A DNA stretch of 64,000 nucleotides from NCBI RefSeq assembly GCF_003112515.1, contig NZ_BEVZ01000001.1, forward strand, positions 186,001-250,000, given 5' to 3'. The position numbers and the translations under genes are program-made. The stretch comes from Streptomyces fragilis (GTDB taxonomy: Bacteria; Actinomycetota; Actinomycetes; Streptomycetales; Streptomycetaceae). The number at the start of each line of letters is the position of its first letter. Position 1 is the first letter of the stretch. This document shows, in pieces, positions 49,012 to 58,267 of the stretch. The notes under the pieces are model-generated. The model was not told the DNA's origin. It saw only the letters and a program-made list of their open reading frames with translations, and did no database searches.

Positions 49012-50094
49012 TCAGCGGGGGTAGCGGGCCAGCCAGCCGGGGGACGCGTAGGTGGGCCCGTGCAGGGCCGGTCCCTGGGTCATCTCGACCGCGAAGTCGT
49101 CGGCCAGCACCACCAGGGTGGGGCGGCCCTCGAGTTCGGCCAGCCACGCCGGCGGCAGCGCCGTCTCCCCGTGGAGCGCCCCCAGCAGTCCCCCGGTCAG
49201 TGCCCCGGTGACGCTCGCCCGACCGCCGAGGTTCACCGCCAGGCACAGGGCGTGCCGCACGTCCTCGCCGTCCAGAGCGCAGCGCACGGCAGCCGCCAGG
49301 ACCTCGTCCGCACCCGCGTCGGCCCCCAGCGGGTGCGGCGGCTCCTCGGCGCCCGCCAGGGCGGCCTCCAGGGCCTTGACGACCTCCTGGTGGCCGGGCC
49401 AGGGCTCGACCGCCCCGATCGCCGTCCGCACGGCCTGCGGCAACTCGTCCCCGCGTGCCAGGCCGTGCACGGTGACCGCGTAGGCACCGGCCGCCAGGCA
49501 GGCCGTGGGGTGGCCGTGTGTCTGCGCGGCGCACTCCACGGCCAGTTGGGCGACCAGTCGCGGCTCCCAACCGACCAGCAGGCCGAACGCCGCGGACCGG
49601 GCCGCCGCGTGCGGGCCGCGCTCGCGGGGGTTCCTGGGCTCGGCGGGCGTGCCCATGGTCCTGGCGCGCAGCGCCAGCAGGGTCGGGCCGTGCGGGTCGC
49701 GGCGGGTGTAGAGCCATTCCTCGCGTGCCAGCCAGCCGTCGTCGTCCCGCCGCTCGTCGGGGCCCCAGTCGTCCTGGGTGACCGCCCAGCGGCGCCAGGC
49801 GCGGTGCAGGTCGCTGGGCGGGTGCCAGACGCCGGTGTCCCGGCGCACCTGGGCGCGGATCAGTCCGTCCACGGTGAACAGCGACAGTTGCGTGACGTCG
49901 GTGACGGCGCCGAGCCGGCCGTACGCGGGGACCGGCGCGGCCAGCCCCTGGGGGCCGTGGGCGGCCACGATCTCGGCGGGTGTCAGTCCGTCCAGCGGTG
50001 CGCCCAGCGCGTCGCCCACGGCCGATCCGAGCACGACGCCGCGCACCCTGCTCCGGAAGTCCTGCAACTCGGCCCGGCCCCACGCACCAGCCAC
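49012..50094 (-). CDS. ADP-ribosylglycohydrolase family protein with degenerate metal sites
   Basis: 360 aa. It has the all-helical DraG/ARH fold sequence: VRGVVLGSAVGDALGAPLDG near the N-terminus, VTDVTQLSLFTVDGLIRA, and NLGGRASVTGALTGGLLGAL near the C-terminus. In active enzymes the second motif is TDDTQ and the third holds GGDxD or SGDSDS, which bind Mg2+. Here Asp is Val in the second and both Asp are missing in the third. The protein may have lost hydrolase activity or bind ADP-ribose only. GGAGG upstream on the minus strand supports GTG 50094. Confidence 0.82.
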   Translation of the reverse strand: MAGAWGRAELQDFRSRVRGVVLGSAVGDALGAPLDGLTPAEIVAAHGPQGLAAPVPAYGRLGAVTDVTQLSLFTVDGLIRAQVRRDTGVWHPPSDLHRAWRRWAVTQDDWGPDERRDDDGWLAREEWLYTRRDPHGPTLLALRARTMGTPAEPRNPRERGPHAAARSAAFGLLVGWEPRLVAQLAVECAAQTHGHPTACLAAGAYAVTVHGLARGDELPQAVRTAIGAVEPWPGHQEVVKALEAALAGAEEPPHPLGADAGADEVLAAAVRCALDGEDVRHALCLAVNLGGRASVTGALTGGLLGALHGETALPPAWLAELEGRPTLVVLADDFAVEMTQGPALHGPTYASPGWLARYPR

Positions 50095-50298
50095 CGCCCG
50101 ACCTCCCACGGCCGTCGTCCACGCCTGCGGAGCGAGGCCCGGGCCCCGTCCCCTGCCGACGCTAACCGGCCGCCGGGCCGGTCGGAACGGGCATTTCCGG
50201 CCGATGTGCACGTAGGTCCGTACCGGACGGGCGCGCCTCCACGAGATCCACCCCGGATGCGCACAGCGGAGCCCCGCGGGTCCGCGCGGAACGACGCC

Positions 50299-50334
50299 GG
50301 CGCCCGCCCCCCGCGCTGGCGGGGAGCGGGCGCC
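50299..50334. terminator. Hairpin at the end of the LamG gene
   Basis: GGCGCCCGC (50299-50307) pairs with 50326-50334, extended inward by CCCC/GGGG. It lies 25 bases beyond the stop of the leftward LamG gene. Confidence 0.65.
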
Positions 50335-50358
50335 GTACCGTGGCGGGTTCCGCCGGAG

Positions 50359-52422
50359 TCAGTACCGCAGCCGGGGGATCCGCTCGGCGTCGACCACGCC
50401 GGTGAACGCCCGGACGTTGTCGACCGCCCCGTGGAGGTACTCGCCCCAGCCGTCCGCGGTGCGGCCGCGGCCGACCTGCAGGGGGCCCTCGGCGGACCAG
50501 GGGGCGTCGAAGGACGCCTCGTCGCCGAGCTGGCCGTCCACGTAGAGCCGGACGGTGTCGGCCGAGTCGTCGTGCACCACGGCGATGTGGTGGCCGTCGC
50601 CCTTCCCGCCGTCCGCGGCCACGATGCGCGAGGCCACGGTCTCCTCGGCGTCCGTCCCTTCGCCGTCCGTCACGACCAACTGCCACGCGTGGGCGGCGGG
50701 GTCGTAGCGGACCTTGAACGCGTCACCGTGCTCGCCGCCCTGGGAGAGCACCGTCATGGGCCCTGCCGGTTCCCTGTCGGCCAGCCGGACCTGGGCGGCG
50801 ACGGTGAAGCTGCCGGACGTGTCGACGACCGGTCCCCCGGTGGCCGCGTGGCCGGTGGATCCGTCCAGCTCCAGGTGGGCGTCGCCCACCAGGGCGGGCG
50901 GACCGGGAACGCAGTCCGGGTCGATCCAGCAGTCCGGGTCGTCCACGTACCGGAAGACGGTGGCGCCGTCGTGGAGCGTCAGCGGGCCGTTCGCACCGCC
51001 GGGCGCGGCGCCGTCGGTCACCGACTCGAAGTCCCAGGCCCCGGCGTCCTGCGGCTCCCGTTGCGCCAGCGTCGCCGCCTCCGCGCCGACCACCACGCGG
51101 TCCCAGACCCGGACGTCCGCCAGGTCGCCCTGCCAGCGCTGCCCGCCGTCACCGCGGGCCCGGCCGAGCTGGAAGGCGCCCGGCGCCTCGACGGGGTCGG
51201 CCTTCGCCGGCTCGCCGACGGCCTTGCCGTCGACGTAGAGGCGCAGGGTGTCGTCCTCGGTGTCGAAGACGCCCAGGACGTGGGCCCAGTCGCCGGTCTC
51301 GGGGCCACCGCCCGCGACGGTCGCCCCGCCGAAGGTGAACGCCCAGTCGGCGTCGCCGTCCGCGGTGGGCCTCAGCCCCAGGGTGAAGGCGGAGGTGCCG
51401 TCACCGGCGTCCTGGCTCGCGACCGTCATGGCGCGGCCGGTGCGGCCCGGGCGGACCCAGCCGCCGACCGCGAAGGTCTTCTCCCCGTCCACCACAGGCG
51501 CGTCCGTGGTGAGGTAGCCGTTGCCCGCCCCGTCGAGGTGCGCGCTGCCGGTGACGTCCGTGCCGTAGGGGCCGGCGTCCGTGAACGTCACGCCGTCCTC
51601 CGCCCGCAGGGCCGGGCCCGTCCCGGCGGAGGCGTCGGTGAGCTTCCAGTGGGCGACGGGGGCGCGGCCCTCGGCGACCAGGAACCGGTGGGTGACGGCG
51701 GTACTGGGGTTGCCGGCACGGTCGACCGCCCTGACCGTCAGGGAGTCGGGGCCTTCCTCCTGCGGCATGAGGCGGATCGTCGCAAGGCCGCCCGCCTCCT
51801 CCGGTTCCACGGTGCGCTCGGATTCGCCGGTGAACCGGTACCGGTAGGCGACGACGTCGTCGGACGGCGAGTCGAAGGTGAAGCCGCCGTACACGCCGAC
51901 CCCGTCGTGCCAGGCGGTGTCGTCGTAGCGGTCCGAGGTGATCGTCGCCGGCTCGGGGTGTTCGGTGTCGATCCGGAACTGGCAGAGGTGGCCGTCCGCT
52001 TCGTCGCTCCAGGAGGACGTCGCCCCGTGCTCGCCGACGGCCCGCGCCCGCCAGGAGACCAGGGTGTCCGCGGGGATGTCGAAGGACGGGGTCAGCCGGA
52101 ACGGGGTGCCCGGGATGCTCGCGGTGGTGGTCAGCGTCTCGCGCCGCTCGGCACCCTCCGCGTCGGTCCACCACACCTCGATCTCGGCGCCCGCCCAGGC
52201 CCACGCGTCGGGGTTCCGCAGCGTGACCTCGAGCTGCGGCTTCTCCCCCACGTACGGCGCCGAGTCCCCCTGCGCGCAGGCGCTGTAGCCCGTCCTGAGG
52301 TCCTCGACCCGCGGCTGCGGCAGCGGGGTCTCCGCCGCCGACGCCACCCCCGGTGTCGCTCCCAGCAGCGCGACGGCCGCCAGGGCGACCACGCCCCGTC
52401 CGCGCCGGCCCATGACGTTCAT
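50359..52422 (-). CDS. Secreted LamG-domain protein
   Basis: 687 aa. The signal peptide ends at ASA (about residue 29). Residues 30-250 hold Ig/fibronectin-like strands (EIEVWWTDAEGAERRETLTT, VVAYRYRFTG, LTVRAVDRAGNPSTAVTHRF). Two LamG (concanavalin-like) domains follow at about 255-455 (VAHWKLTD ... DWAHVLGVFDTEDDTLRLYV ... ADVRVWDRVV) and 465-687 (AGAWDFESV ... HHIAVVHDDSADTVRLYVDG). LamG repeats bind carbohydrate or protein ligands. It is probably a cell-surface or secreted adhesin; Streptomyces relatives are large and often end in enzyme domains, which this one lacks. Confidence 0.85.
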   Translation of the reverse strand: MNVMGRRGRGVVALAAVALLGATPGVASAAETPLPQPRVEDLRTGYSACAQGDSAPYVGEKPQLEVTLRNPDAWAWAGAEIEVWWTDAEGAERRETLTTTASIPGTPFRLTPSFDIPADTLVSWRARAVGEHGATSSWSDEADGHLCQFRIDTEHPEPATITSDRYDDTAWHDGVGVYGGFTFDSPSDDVVAYRYRFTGESERTVEPEEAGGLATIRLMPQEEGPDSLTVRAVDRAGNPSTAVTHRFLVAEGRAPVAHWKLTDASAGTGPALRAEDGVTFTDAGPYGTDVTGSAHLDGAGNGYLTTDAPVVDGEKTFAVGGWVRPGRTGRAMTVASQDAGDGTSAFTLGLRPTADGDADWAFTFGGATVAGGGPETGDWAHVLGVFDTEDDTLRLYVDGKAVGEPAKADPVEAPGAFQLGRARGDGGQRWQGDLADVRVWDRVVVGAEAATLAQREPQDAGAWDFESVTDGAAPGGANGPLTLHDGATVFRYVDDPDCWIDPDCVPGPPALVGDAHLELDGSTGHAATGGPVVDTSGSFTVAAQVRLADREPAGPMTVLSQGGEHGDAFKVRYDPAAHAWQLVVTDGEGTDAEETVASRIVAADGGKGDGHHIAVVHDDSADTVRLYVDGQLGDEASFDAPWSAEGPLQVGRGRTADGWGEYLHGAVDNVRAFTGVVDAERIPRLRY

Positions 52423-52573
52423 GTGACATCCACCCTTGTCGTGTGCTTGGCAAAGCGGGGCCGAACCTAACAGGGGTTACCGACGGTCCGTCATCGATTT
52501 ACCGGCCAGAACCCCCCTCCCTCTGACCGGACGCCCGTGTTTGCCCAGCTCGTGCCGCTCGTATGCTCGGGGG

Positions 52574-55162
52574 ATGACGACTTCCGCCAGCTCCGGAACC
52601 GGCCGCCCCACCGAGAACTCCATGCGCCGTGCCCTCAGGCGGGCGCGGGACGGGGTCGCGCTGGACGTGGCCGAGGCGGCGGTGCTGCTGCAGGCGCGCG
52701 GGGCGGACCTCGACGACCTGTGCGCCACCGCCTCGCGGGTGCGGGACGCGGGGCTGGAGGCGGCCGGACGGCCCGGCGTCATCACGTACTCCAAGAGCGT
52801 GTTCATCCCGCTCACCCGGCTGTGCCGGGACAAGTGCCACTACTGCACCTTCGTCACCGTCCCCGGCAAGCTGCGGCGCACGGGTCACGGGATGTTCATG
52901 TCGCCGGACGAGGTGCTGGAGGTCGCCCGGCGCGGGGCGGCGATGGGCTGCAAGGAGGCGCTCATCACCCTCGGCGACAAGCCGGAGGACCGCTGGCCCG
53001 AGGCGCGCGAGTGGCTGGACGCGCACGGGTACGACGACACCATCGCCTACGTGCGGGCGATCTCCATCCGGATCCTGGAGGAGACGGGCCTGCTGCCGCA
53101 CCTCAACCCGGGGGTGCTGAGCTGGACGGACTTCCAGCGGCTCAAGCCGGTCGCCCCGTCGATGGGGATGATGCTGGAGACGACGGCGACCCGGCTGTGG
53201 TCCGAACCGGGCGGCCCTCACCACGGCTCCCCCGACAAGGAGCCGGCCGTGCGGCTGCGGGTGCTGGAGGACGCGGGCCGCTCCTCGGTGCCGTTCACCA
53301 GCGGGATCCTGCTCGGCATCGGCGAGACGTACGAGGAGCGCGCCGAGTCGCTGTTCGCGCTGCGGAAGGTGGCGCGGGCGTACCACTCGGTGCAGGAGCT
53401 GATCATCCAGAACTTCCGCGCCAAGCCGGACACCGCGATGCGCGGCATGCCGGACGCGGAACTCGACGACCTGGTCGCGGCGGTCGCGGTGGCGCGGGTC
53501 GTCATGGGGCCGTCGGCCTGCCTGCAGGCGCCGCCGAACCTGGTGGACGCCGAGTACGAGCGGCTGATCCGGGCCGGCATCGACGACTGGGGCGGGGTCT
53601 CCCCGCTCACCATCGACCACGTGAACCCGGAGCGGCCCTGGCCGCAGATCGACGAGCTGGCCGAGCGGTCCGCGGCGGCCGGCTTCGAGCTGCGGGAACG
53701 GCTCTGCGTGTACCCGGAGTTCGTGCGGCGGGGCGAGCCCTGGCTGGACCCGCGGGTACTGCCGCACGTGCGGGCGCTGGCCGACCCGGCGACCGGGCTC
53801 GCGGTGCCGGACGCGGTGGTCGAGGGGCGGCCCTGGCAGGAGCCGGACGAGGCGTTCACGCCGTCGGGCCGGACCGACCTGCACCGCACCATCGACTCCG
53901 AGGGCCGCACGGCCGACCGGCGTGACGACTTCGACGAGGTGTACGGCGACTGGGAGTCGCTGCGTGAGGCCGCGGCCCCCGGCATGGTCCCGGAGCGGAT
54001 CGACGGCGACGTGCGGGCGGCGCTGCGCACGGCGGCGGACGACCCGACGAAGCTGACCGACGAGGAGGCGCTCGCCCTGTTCCACGCGGACGGGGCGGCG
54101 CTGGACGCGCTGTGCCGGGTCGCCGACGACGTGCGCAGGTCGGCGGTCGGCGACGAGGTGACGTACATCGTCACGCGGAACATCAACTTCACCAACGTCT
54201 GCTACACCGGCTGCCGTTTCTGCGCCTTCGCGCAGCGCCGCACCGACGCCGACGCGTACACGCTGTCGCTGGAGCAGGTCGCCGACCGGGCCCAGCAGGC
54301 GTGGGAGGTGGGCGCGGTGGAGGTCTGCATGCAGGGCGGCATCCACCCGGACCTGCCGGGCACGGCGTACTTCGACATCGCGCGGGCGGTGAAGGAGCGG
54401 GTGCCGGGGATGCACGTGCACGCCTTCTCCCCGATGGAGGTCGTCAACGGCGCCACCCGGACCGGGATGTCGATCCGCGAGTGGCTGACGGCCGCCAAGG
54501 AGGCCGGGCTGGACACCATCCCGGGCACCGCGGCGGAGATCCTCGACGACGAGGTGCGGTGGGTGCTCACCAAGGGCAAGCTGCCCACCGCCACCTGGGT
54601 CGAGGTGGTCACCACCGCGCACGAGCTGGGCATCCGCTCGTCCTCGACGATGATGTACGGCCATGTCGACCAGCCGCGGCACTGGCTGGGGCACCTGCGG
54701 ACGCTGGCCGGCATCCAGCAGCGCACCGGTGGGTTCACGGAGTTCGTGACGCTGCCGTTCGTGCACACCAACGCCCCCGTGTACCTGGCCGGCATCGCCC
54801 GCCCGGGTCCGACCACCCGGGACAACCGGGCGGTCACGGCGATGGCCCGGCTGCTGCTGCACCCGTACATCCCAAACATCCAGACCAGCTGGGTGAAGCT
54901 GGGGACCGAGGGCGCGGCGGAGATGCTGCGGTCGGGCGCCAACGACCTGGGCGGGACGCTGATGGAGGAGACCATCTCCCGGATGGCGGGCTCCTCCTAC
55001 GGCTCCTACCGCTCGGTGGCCGACCTGGTGGCGATCGCCGACGCGGCGGGGCGTCCGTCCCGGCCGCGCACCACGCTGTACGGCGAGGTCCCCGAGGAGC
55101 GGCAGCGCGCGGCCGCCGCCTCCGACGGCCACCTCCCCGAGCTGCTGCCGGTCCTGGACTGA
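52574..55162 (+). CDS. fbiC: FO synthase, bifunctional FbiC (CofG-CofH)
   Basis: 862 aa. Two radical-SAM halves: the N-terminal CofG-like half with the cluster motif CRDKCHYC (about residues 90-97) and the C-terminal CofH-like half with CYTGCRFC (about residues 543-550). [20 protein letters not shown] and [20 protein letters not shown] are typical of CofH. The enzyme joins a tyrosine-derived part to 5-amino-6-ribitylamino-uracil using S-adenosylmethionine to make 7,8-didemethyl-8-hydroxy-5-deazariboflavin, the chromophore of cofactor F420. Length agrees with mycobacterial FbiC. The ATG at 52574 gives the conserved start region. Monocistronic, with a hairpin behind it. Confidence 0.96.
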   Translation: MTTSASSGTGRPTENSMRRALRRARDGVALDVAEAAVLLQARGADLDDLCATASRVRDAGLEAAGRPGVITYSKSVFIPLTRLCRDKCHYCTFVTVPGKLRRTGHGMFMSPDEVLEVARRGAAMGCKEALITLGDKPEDRWPEAREWLDAHGYDDTIAYVRAISIRILEETGLLPHLNPGVLSWTDFQRLKPVAPSMGMMLETTATRLWSEPGGPHHGSPDKEPAVRLRVLEDAGRSSVPFTSGILLGIGETYEERAESLFALRKVARAYHSVQELIIQNFRAKPDTAMRGMPDAELDDLVAAVAVARVVMGPSACLQAPPNLVDAEYERLIRAGIDDWGGVSPLTIDHVNPERPWPQIDELAERSAAAGFELRERLCVYPEFVRRGEPWLDPRVLPHVRALADPATGLAVPDAVVEGRPWQEPDEAFTPSGRTDLHRTIDSEGRTADRRDDFDEVYGDWESLREAAAPGMVPERIDGDVRAALRTAADDPTKLTDEEALALFHADGAALDALCRVADDVRRSAVGDEVTYIVTRNINFTNVCYTGCRFCAFAQRRTDADAYTLSLEQVADRAQQAWEVGAVEVCMQGGIHPDLPGTAYFDIARAVKERVPGMHVHAFSPMEVVNGATRTGMSIREWLTAAKEAGLDTIPGTAAEILDDEVRWVLTKGKLPTATWVEVVTTAHELGIRSSSTMMYGHVDQPRHWLGHLRTLAGIQQRTGGFTEFVTLPFVHTNAPVYLAGIARPGPTTRDNRAVTAMARLLLHPYIPNIQTSWVKLGTEGAAEMLRSGANDLGGTLMEETISRMAGSSYGSYRSVADLVAIADAAGRPSRPRTTLYGEVPEERQRAAAASDGHLPELLPVLD

Positions 55163-55197
55163 CACCGGCGGGCCGGCGCCGGCGGACGGGACAGGGA

Positions 55198-55236
55198 CCG
55201 GTTACCGGTACCGGTACCGGCGGGACCGGTAACCGG
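55198..55236. terminator. Terminator after fbiC
   Basis: CCGGTTACCGGT (55198-55209) is the exact reverse complement of 55225-55236. The loop is itself a CCGGTA microsatellite. Confidence 0.7.
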
Positions 55237-55361
55237 CGGGTGGTCCCGGTCCGGCGGGTCGCCGGGCCGGGCCCCTGGTCAGGGGCGGGGAGGGTCGCCG
55301 TAGGATGATCCGACTCTGTTCCCGCCGCGGCCCGTGTCCGGGCCCGTTGCTGAGGAGATGC

Positions 55362-55958
55362 GTGCACGTGGCTGCTCGAGGGCTTCCCACCTGGGCCTGG
55401 GTGACCGGCCTGACCAGCGCGGCGATCGTGGTGGTCATCGGACTGGCCGTGCAGGCCGGCTCGGGGCCCAAGCCCGCCGCCCTGGACGACCGGAGCCCGG
55501 TGGCCTCGGCCTCCGAGACGCCCCGGCCGAAGAAGTCCCTCTCCGAGGGCGGTGAGGACGGAGCGGAGACCGCCGCGACGTCGGTGCCGCCGGAGTCCGG
55601 GACCGGACGGCGGCTCGTGTACGGCCTGGAGGCCGACCGGGTGTGGCTGGTCGACGCCGGCGACAAGGCGCTGCGCAGCTTCACGGTGTGGCCCGGCACG
55701 CTCGACCCGGAGCCCGGGGAGTACCAGGCGGGCACCCGCACCGCGGCCACCACCGGCTCCGACGGGGTGGCCATCGAGCACGTCGTGTACTTCGCCTTCT
55801 CCGGTGGCGTGAACTTCGCCTTCTCGCACGCGGAGGACGGCGCCTCGCCCGCCCCCGCCGACGGCAAGCAGACGGCCGGCGTCCGCATGAAGGTGGAGGA
55901 CGGCACGGCCCTGTGGGAGTTCGCCTCCACCGGCACCCCGGTGGTCGTCGTCCCGTGA
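55362..55958 (+). CDS. Membrane-anchored protein with YkuD-like but catalytically altered domain
   Basis: About 198 aa. One N-terminal membrane helix (WAWVTGLTSAAIVVVIGLAV) is followed by a disordered Ser/Pro/Lys linker and a compact extracellular domain from about residue 85. The domain (RRLVYGLEADRVWLVDAGDK, VWPGTLDPEPGEYQ, VVYFAFSGGVNFAFSH, GVRMKVEDGTALWEFASTGTPVVV) follows the strand order of L,D-transpeptidases. But the catalytic SHGC(I/V)RM is replaced by QTAGVRM, losing both His and Cys. It is probably a non-catalytic wall-associated protein. GTG 55362 or 55368 may be used, after GAGGAG at 55352-55357. Confidence 0.65.
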   Translation: MHVAARGLPTWAWVTGLTSAAIVVVIGLAVQAGSGPKPAALDDRSPVASASETPRPKKSLSEGGEDGAETAATSVPPESGTGRRLVYGLEADRVWLVDAGDKALRSFTVWPGTLDPEPGEYQAGTRTAATTGSDGVAIEHVVYFAFSGGVNFAFSHAEDGASPAPADGKQTAGVRMKVEDGTALWEFASTGTPVVVVP

Positions 55959-55988
55959 CGGCGTCCCGGCTCGGCGTCCCGTGACGGA

Positions 55989-56031
55989 CTTCGGCCCCGG
56001 TCCCCGCTCGTGGAGGGGACCGGGGCCGAAG
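55989..56031. terminator. Bidirectional terminator between convergent genes
   Basis: CTTCGGCCCCGGTCCCC (55989-56005) is the perfect complement of 56015-56031, 17 bp with a 9-base loop. It serves the rightward YkuD-like gene and the leftward GH3 gene. Confidence 0.9.
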
Positions 56032-56051
56032 CCGTGCGGGGGGTGGTGGCG

Positions 56052-57878
56052 TCAGTCGTCGTACGACAGGCCGTGCCCCAGGGGGAAGAGCACCGCGGCC
56101 GGATCGTCGGCCCGCTGGACGGGCACGGGCAGTCTGCCGCGCGGCGCGACCCGGCCGGCGATCACCCGCGCGGCGGCGCGCAGTTCGGTCTCCGTCCAGC
56201 AGTAGGAGGCCAGGGACGCCGGGACGTCGCCGAGGTGGGCGATGTCGTAGGGGTTGCGCACCGCGAGGTGGACGACGGGCACCCCCGTCGCGAGCAGCCG
56301 GGCCACCAGGGTGCGCTGGGCGCTGGTGGCGCCGACGTTGTCGGTGGTGACCACCACCGCGTCCCGTCCCCGTGCCGCGGCCACCGCCTCGTCGATCTTC
56401 GCGGCGTCGGGCGTCCGGCCGGTGGCCAGCTGGGTGGTGCCGTAGCCCAGTTCCTCGAAGGCCTTGGCCAGCTCGGGCACCGTGGTGCGGGTGGCGTCGG
56501 TCGGGAAGGCCGGGCTCGCGCCGACCACCAGCAGCTTCTTCTGCGTCCGGCGCAGCGGGAGCGCCCCGTCGTCGTTGACCAGCAGGGTGGTGGTGCGCTC
56601 GGCGATCCGGGCGGCGGCGCGCCGGTGCGCGCGGGCGCCGACGACCCGGTCGACCTCCTTCGGCGAGACGTAGGGGCTGCCGCCGAGCAGGCCGGCCTTG
56701 TCCTTGAGCCGCAGGATGCGCCGGACCGACTCCTCGAGCCGCTCCTCGGTGATCTCCCCCGCGCGCACGGCGGCCAGGACGCCGTTGTAGGCGACGTCGA
56801 TGTCCGGCGGGAACAGCAGCTGGTCGGCGCCGGCCTTGAGGGCGAGGACGGGCACGCGGTCGTCGCCGTACTTGGTGCGGACGCCGCGCATGTTGAGCGC
56901 GTCGGTGACGATGACGCCCTCGAAGCCGAGTTCGCCGCGCAGCACGCCCTGGAGGATCGCCGGCGACAGGGTGGCCGGGTCGTTGCTGGGGTCGAGCGCG
57001 GGGACCTGGAGGTGCGCGGTCATGATCGAGTCGACGCCGGCCGCGATCGCGGCCCGGAAGGGCGGGGCGTCGACGCGCTCCCACTCCTCGCGGCTGTGGG
57101 TGATCACGGGCAGTCCGGTGTGGCTGTCCTCGCCGGTGTCCCCGTGGCCGGGGAAGTGCTTGGCGCAGGCGACGACGCCGGCCCGCCGGTAGCCGGCCAC
57201 CTGGGCCGCCACCATGCGGCCGACCTCGCGGGCGTCGGCGCCGAAGGAGCGGACGTTGATGATGGGGTTGGCCGGGTTGACGTTGACGTCGGCGACCGGG
57301 GCGAAGTTCTGGTGGATGCCCAGGGCGGCGAGTTCGGCGCCCGAGATGTACCCGGCGGTGCGGGCGTCGGAGAGCGAGCGGCCCGCGCCGAGGGCCATCG
57401 CGCCCGGGAGCTGGGTGGCGCCGTTCCCGATGCGGACGTTGGCCCCGTGCTCCTGGTCGATGGAGATCAGGGACGGGACGGGGGTGGGCAGGGCGAGCGA
57501 GGCCCGCTGCACCCCGTTGGTCAGCTCCGCCACCTGGGCGGGGTCCTGGATGTTGTTCGCCCAGCCGGAGAAGCAGATGACTCCGCCGACCTGGTACTTG
57601 GCGATGAGCTCGGCGACGGTGCGGACGCCGAGTTCCGCGAGGTTGCGCTCCTGGTCGAGAGGGCTGGGAGAGGTCGCCGACGTGCCGTAGAAGTACGGCA
57701 CGAAGAGCTGGCCGATCTTCGCCTCGACGCTCATCGCGGAGATGATCTTCTCGATGCGGTCGCCGCGCCGGTGCGCGGCCGCGGGGGTGGCCGTCGCGCC
57801 CACGAGGCCCGCCGCGGTCGCGGCGGTCGCGGTCGCGGAGGCGAGGACGGTTCGTCGGGTCAGGCTCCGGTCCTGCAT
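56052..57878 (-). CDS. Tat-exported GH3 beta-N-acetylhexosaminidase
   Basis: 608 aa. The N-terminus SLTRRTVLASATATAATAAG is a twin-arginine signal. The GH3 barrel contains the NagZ-type loop CAKHFPGHGDTGEDSH, with the His-Asp dyad acting as acid/base, and the nucleophile Asp in VIVTDALNMRG. A C-terminal alpha/beta GH3 domain follows (residues about 420-600). This architecture fits secreted hexosaminidases that release N-acetylglucosamine from chito-oligosaccharides or peptidoglycan fragments. Two DasR-like sites about 100-130 bp upstream suggest control by the N-acetylglucosamine-responsive repressor. Confidence 0.9.
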   Translation of the reverse strand: MQDRSLTRRTVLASATATAATAAGLVGATATPAAAHRRGDRIEKIISAMSVEAKIGQLFVPYFYGTSATSPSPLDQERNLAELGVRTVAELIAKYQVGGVICFSGWANNIQDPAQVAELTNGVQRASLALPTPVPSLISIDQEHGANVRIGNGATQLPGAMALGAGRSLSDARTAGYISGAELAALGIHQNFAPVADVNVNPANPIINVRSFGADAREVGRMVAAQVAGYRRAGVVACAKHFPGHGDTGEDSHTGLPVITHSREEWERVDAPPFRAAIAAGVDSIMTAHLQVPALDPSNDPATLSPAILQGVLRGELGFEGVIVTDALNMRGVRTKYGDDRVPVLALKAGADQLLFPPDIDVAYNGVLAAVRAGEITEERLEESVRRILRLKDKAGLLGGSPYVSPKEVDRVVGARAHRRAAARIAERTTTLLVNDDGALPLRRTQKKLLVVGASPAFPTDATRTTVPELAKAFEELGYGTTQLATGRTPDAAKIDEAVAAARGRDAVVVTTDNVGATSAQRTLVARLLATGVPVVHLAVRNPYDIAHLGDVPASLASYCWTETELRAAARVIAGRVAPRGRLPVPVQRADDPAAVLFPLGHGLSYDD

Positions 57879-57980
57879 GCGGACGTGCTCCTTCCAGCCT
57901 TGCGGGGCAAGGGAGTCGAAGGAAACGTGAGGTACTCCGGACAGCGGGAAACGTAGCCTTCGGGTCCGGCCCGGGCAAGA

Positions 57981-58006
57981 GGTCTAGACAAAAAAGGTCT
58001 AGACAA
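57981..58006. promoter_or_regulatory. Tandem DasR-like operator (dre) sites upstream of the GH3 gene
   Basis: GGTCTAGACA occurs at 57981-57990 and again at 57996-58005, 15 bp apart, each centred on the palindrome GTCTAGAC. The DasR consensus is built on TGGTCTAGACCA. Their place upstream of an N-acetylhexosaminidase gene fits known DasR biology (chitin/GlcNAc regulon). Confidence 0.75.
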
Positions 58007-58095
58007 GCCGGTACCGCCGCCTCCGCCGCGGGGGCCGACACCCCGAGCGGGGGGCCTCGCGAGCCGAGGGAACCGGGCGGCCGCGGGGCCGACAG

Positions 58096-58260
58096 CTGGG
58101 CGGGCGCGCGGCAGAGGCACCCGGGAGCGCGGGCGGCCGGGAGCCCTGGGGAACTGGGCGGGCGCGCGCAACGGAGGAACCCGGGGGCGCGGGCAGCCGG
58201 GAGCCCCGGGGAACTGGGCGGGGACGCCCGGGGGCGGGCCGGGCTCGCCCGGGGGCCGCC
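58096..58260. repeat. Tandem repeat of about 60 bp downstream of afsK
   Basis: Two copies, 58096-58153 and 58154-58213, and a partial third from 58214. Each starts CTGGGCGGGCGCGCG and ends GGGAGCCCTGGGGAA or a one-base variant. The array occupies the space between the afsK stop and the DasR-like sites. No coding potential is evident in 57879-58267. Confidence 0.8.
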
Positions 58261-58267
58261 CGGGGGG

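Noticed and set aside
57860..58171. Possible afsS-like small gene between the GH3 gene and afsK
   Set aside because: The open frame is Arg/Pro-rich and lacks the repeated TPENQHS-type units expected of AfsS.
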